The notes beneath the pieces are model-generated. The model did not search any database. It had not been told where the DNA came from and worked only from the letters and a program-made list of their open reading frames with translations. The translations under genes were made by a program, and so were the position numbers. This document shows positions 61,772 through 64,000 of a stretch of DNA of 64,000 nt, piece after piece. The DNA lies in NCBI RefSeq assembly GCF_900130035.1, contig NZ_FQXQ01000001.1, positions 868,001 through 932,000 of the forward strand, given 5' to 3'. Position 1 is the stretch's first letter; each line of letters begins with the position of its first letter. Source of the stretch: Wenyingzhuangia marina (GTDB taxonomy: Bacteria > Bacteroidota > Bacteroidia > Flavobacteriales > Flavobacteriaceae).

Positions 61772-63184
61772 ATGGCAACAACATTATTTGACAAAGTTTG
61801 GGATTCACATGTCGTACGTCACGTACAAGACGGACCGGATGTGTTTTTTATCGACCGTCATTTTATCCATGAAGTTACGAGTCCAGTAGCATTTTTAGGA
61901 TTAGAAAGTAGAGGAAACAGTGTATTGTACCCAGAGCGTACTTTTGCTACTGCAGATCACAACACACCAACAATTAACCAACACTTACCTGTTGAAGATG
62001 CATTATCTGCAAACCAGTTAGATGCTTTAGAAAGAAATGCAAAAAAGCATGGAATTTCTCACTGGGGATTAGGAGATATTAACAATGGTATTGTTCACGT
62101 TGTAGGACCTGAAAACGGAATTACATTGCCTGGAGCAACTATTGTTTGTGGAGATTCACATACTTCTACTCACGGTGCATTTGGAGCCATTGCTTTTGGT
62201 ATTGGTACTTCTGAAGTAGAAATGGTATTGTCTACTCAATGTATTATGCAATCTAAGCCTAAGAAAATGCGTATCAACGTAAACGGAAAATTAGGTTTAG
62301 GAGTAACACCTAAAGATGTTGCTTTGTATATTATTTCTAAGCAAACTACTTCTGGTGCTACAGGTTACTTTGTAGAATATGCAGGAGATGTATTTGAAGA
62401 TATGACTATGGAAGGTCGTATGACTGTGTGTAACTTATCTATTGAGATGGGTGCTCGTGGTGGTATGATTGCTCCAGATCAAAAAACATATGACTATATA
62501 GCTGGTCGTGCTCAGACTCCTAAAGGAGCTGATTGGGATAAAGCTATGGAATACTGGAAAACATTAAAGACTGATGAAGGTGCAACTTTTGATGCAGAAT
62601 TTAACTACGATGCAGCAGATATTGAACCAATGATTACTTACGGAACAAACCCAGGAATGGGAATGGGAGTAACTAAAGATATTCCTACTGCTGAATCTGT
62701 AAAAGGTGGAGTAGAAACTTATAGAAAATCTTTAGGTTATATGGATTTCCATGAAGGAGATTCTATGATTGGTAAAAAGATTGATTTTGTATTCTTAGGA
62801 TCTTGTACTAACGGACGTATAGAAGACTTTAGAGCTTTCTGTTCAGTAGTAAAAGGACGTAAAAAAGCAGATCATGTTACTGCTTGGTTGGTTCCAGGAT
62901 CTCACAAAGTAGTAGATCAAATTAAAGAAGAAGGATTAGATAAAATAATTACTGAAGCAGGTTTTGTGTTAAGAGAGCCAGGATGTTCAGCTTGTTTAGC
63001 AATGAACGATGATAAAATTCCAGCTGGGAAATTATCAGTTTCTACTTCTAACCGTAACTTCGAAGGACGTCAAGGACCAGGATCTAGAACTTTATTAGCT
63101 TCTCCATTAGTAGCTGCAGCTTCTGCTGTTGAAGGTGTGGTGACTGACCCAAGAACAATCTTAACTGCTAACGCTAACGCTTAA
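61772..63184 (+). CDS. leuC: 3-isopropylmalate dehydratase large subunit
   Basis: The 470-residue subunit holds the [4Fe-4S] cluster that isomerises 2- to 3-isopropylmalate in leucine synthesis. [12 protein letters not shown] is the usual start; [25 protein letters not shown] and [26 protein letters not shown] follow. Cluster cysteines lie in [13 protein letters not shown] and [21 protein letters not shown]-type sequence ([16 protein letters not shown]) supports LeuC over aconitase. leuD follows after 13 bases. Confidence 0.97.
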   Translation: MATTLFDKVWDSHVVRHVQDGPDVFFIDRHFIHEVTSPVAFLGLESRGNSVLYPERTFATADHNTPTINQHLPVEDALSANQLDALERNAKKHGISHWGLGDINNGIVHVVGPENGITLPGATIVCGDSHTSTHGAFGAIAFGIGTSEVEMVLSTQCIMQSKPKKMRINVNGKLGLGVTPKDVALYIISKQTTSGATGYFVEYAGDVFEDMTMEGRMTVCNLSIEMGARGGMIAPDQKTYDYIAGRAQTPKGADWDKAMEYWKTLKTDEGATFDAEFNYDAADIEPMITYGTNPGMGMGVTKDIPTAESVKGGVETYRKSLGYMDFHEGDSMIGKKIDFVFLGSCTNGRIEDFRAFCSVVKGRKKADHVTAWLVPGSHKVVDQIKEEGLDKIITEAGFVLREPGCSACLAMNDDKIPAGKLSVSTSNRNFEGRQGPGSRTLLASPLVAAASAVEGVVTDPRTILTANANA

Positions 63185-63197
63185 AAAATAGAATACA

Positions 63198-63797
63198 ATG
63201 GCTTACGATAAATTTGAAGTATTAACAAGTACAGCTTATCCACTACCAATTGAGAACGTGGATACAGATCAAATCATTCCTGCTCGTTTCTTAAAAGCAA
63301 CTGAGCGTGTAGATTTTGATATTAACTTTTTCCGTGATTGGAGATTTAACGCAGATGGAACTCCTAAAGTAGATTTTCCATTAAACAAAGATATTTATGC
63401 AGGATCTAAAATTTTAGTAGGAGGACGTAACTTCGGTTCAGGTTCTTCTAGAGAGCATGCAGCTTGGTCTGTATACGATTTTGGATTACGTTGTGTAATT
63501 TCATCTGAGTTTGCAGATATCTTTAAAAACAACTGTTTAAATGTAGGGGTATTGCCTGTACAAGTATCAGCTGAATTTGCAGATAAGTTATTTGCAGCAA
63601 TTGAGGCAGATCCTAAAACAGAAATTAAAGTAGATTTACCAAATCAAACAGTTACTTTGTTAGCAACTGGAGAGTCTGAATCTTTTGACATCAATCTTTA
63701 CAAAAAAGATAACATGTTAAACGGTTTTGATGATATCGATTATTTAAAAAACATTGAAGGAGAAATTACTGAATTTGCAAGTAAAAGACCTTTCTAG
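63198..63797 (+). CDS. leuD: 3-isopropylmalate dehydratase small subunit
   Basis: The 199-residue swivelling subunit completes the LeuCD enzyme. NVDTDQIIPARFLKATER is the N-terminal motif and VGGRNFGSGSSREHAAW the phosphate/substrate loop. CVISSEFADIFKNNCLNVGVLPV follows. Length is normal. A strong terminator lies 40 bases downstream, before the leuA-like gene. Confidence 0.97.
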   Translation: MAYDKFEVLTSTAYPLPIENVDTDQIIPARFLKATERVDFDINFFRDWRFNADGTPKVDFPLNKDIYAGSKILVGGRNFGSGSSREHAAWSVYDFGLRCVISSEFADIFKNNCLNVGVLPVQVSAEFADKLFAAIEADPKTEIKVDLPNQTVTLLATGESESFDINLYKKDNMLNGFDDIDYLKNIEGEITEFASKRPF

Positions 63798-63837
63798 ATA
63801 GATGTTTCTTTAAAAAGAGAACATTCTTTATAATTTT

Positions 63838-63872
63838 AAAAGCGTTTCACTTAATTGTGAAACGCTTTTTTT
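63838..63872 (+). terminator. Intrinsic terminator after leuD
   Basis: A 13-bp perfect stem AAAAGCGTTTCAC/GTGAAACGCTTTT (63838-63850 with 63857-63869) has a 6-base loop and continues into a T-run. Confidence 0.85.
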
Positions 63873-63879
63873 ATCTTTG
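63872..63879 (+). promoter_or_regulatory. Possible -7 element of the leuA-like gene
   Basis: TATCTTTG is a perfect TAnnTTTG match directly after the leuD terminator. The nearest TTG (63855-63857) is only 14 bases upstream, inside the hairpin, which is shorter than usual. A small hairpin CTGATT/AATCAG (~63914-63928) lies in the leader. Confidence 0.4.
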
Positions 63880-63967
63880 CCTTCCGTGTTTTTTAGGGAG
63901 CTTTTTAAATAAACTGATTGTAAATCAGACTTTAAAAAATAAAAGCCTTAAAAATTAGCTTTAGATC

Positions 63968-64000
63968 ATGAGCAGAAAGAAAATAGAAATAATGGATACT
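63968..64000 (+). CDS. leuA: Start of 2-isopropylmalate synthase-like gene (3' end outside window)
   Basis: The first 11 codons read MSRKKIEIMDT, the usual opening of LeuA-type DRE-TIM enzymes, where DTTLRDGEQ would follow. Position after leuCD fits the flavobacterial leuCDAB order. A citramalate or homocitrate synthase would start in the same way, so the assignment is by context. Confidence 0.65.
   Translation, partial: MSRKKIEIMDT

Overview
The window is an AT-rich chromosomal segment from a member of the Bacteroidota, almost certainly family Flavobacteriaceae, probably marine. The evidence is a SusC/SusD pair, type IX secretion C-terminal domains on two secreted enzymes, A-rich leaders without strong Shine-Dalgarno sites, several TTG-N19-20-TAnnTTTG promoters, and a GatB-AspRS fusion. 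The genus cannot be fixed from the sequence. I saw no rRNA, tRNA, CRISPR array, insertion sequence or prophage. Nearly everything is intact core or catabolic gene content.

Layout. 1-2147: end of trkA, then trkH (K+ uptake). 2160-2335: wreck of a small CPXCG zinc-finger gene. 2408-20901: alpha-glucan (starch/maltodextrin) utilisation locus. Its minus-strand arm is LacI regulator, then MFS sugar transporter, beta-phosphoglucomutase, GH65 maltose phosphorylase, GH97 SusB and GH13 SusA. Its divergent plus-strand arm is SusC, SusD, a SusE-like lipoprotein and a T9SS-exported GH13 amylase. Glucan would be bound and cut outside, imported by SusCD, trimmed in the periplasm, and maltose split by phosphate in the cytoplasm. 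20977-25748: mdh, two small envelope/secreted proteins, gyrB. 26242-28959: DASS anion symporter plus outer-membrane porin.

29118-34123 is the most interesting block. It holds a small gene whose C-terminal half reads like GatC, then gatA, then one 1112-residue ORF joining GatB to a bacterial AspRS that carries the histidine typical of non-discriminating enzymes. The three ORFs abut or overlap by one base, so an Asp-tRNA(Asn) transamidosome seems to be encoded in one transcript. Two tandem paralogues of unknown function follow; the first has a perfect promoter only a few bases before its ATG (probable leaderless mRNA).

35296-43344: thiamine operon (minus strand) under a TPP riboswitch, in transcription order thiS, thiC, TenI-like gene, thiD, an S23-type four-helix-bundle gene, thiE, thiG, thiH, thiF-rhodanese. 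43473-52957: M28 peptidase, rlmN, queA, aroA with mazG-like and small membrane genes, aat, DUF3127 protein with an SSB-like tail, glycosyltransferase 9, NlpC/P60-LysM lipoprotein, EamA transporter. 53011-60657: yicC, gmk, a DUF3050 protein, nadD, M23 peptidase, GH3-like adenylating enzyme, M43 protease with T9SS tail, rsmI. 60661-64000: zinc-ribbon membrane protein (minus), then leuC, leuD and the first 11 codons of a leuA-like gene cut by the window end.
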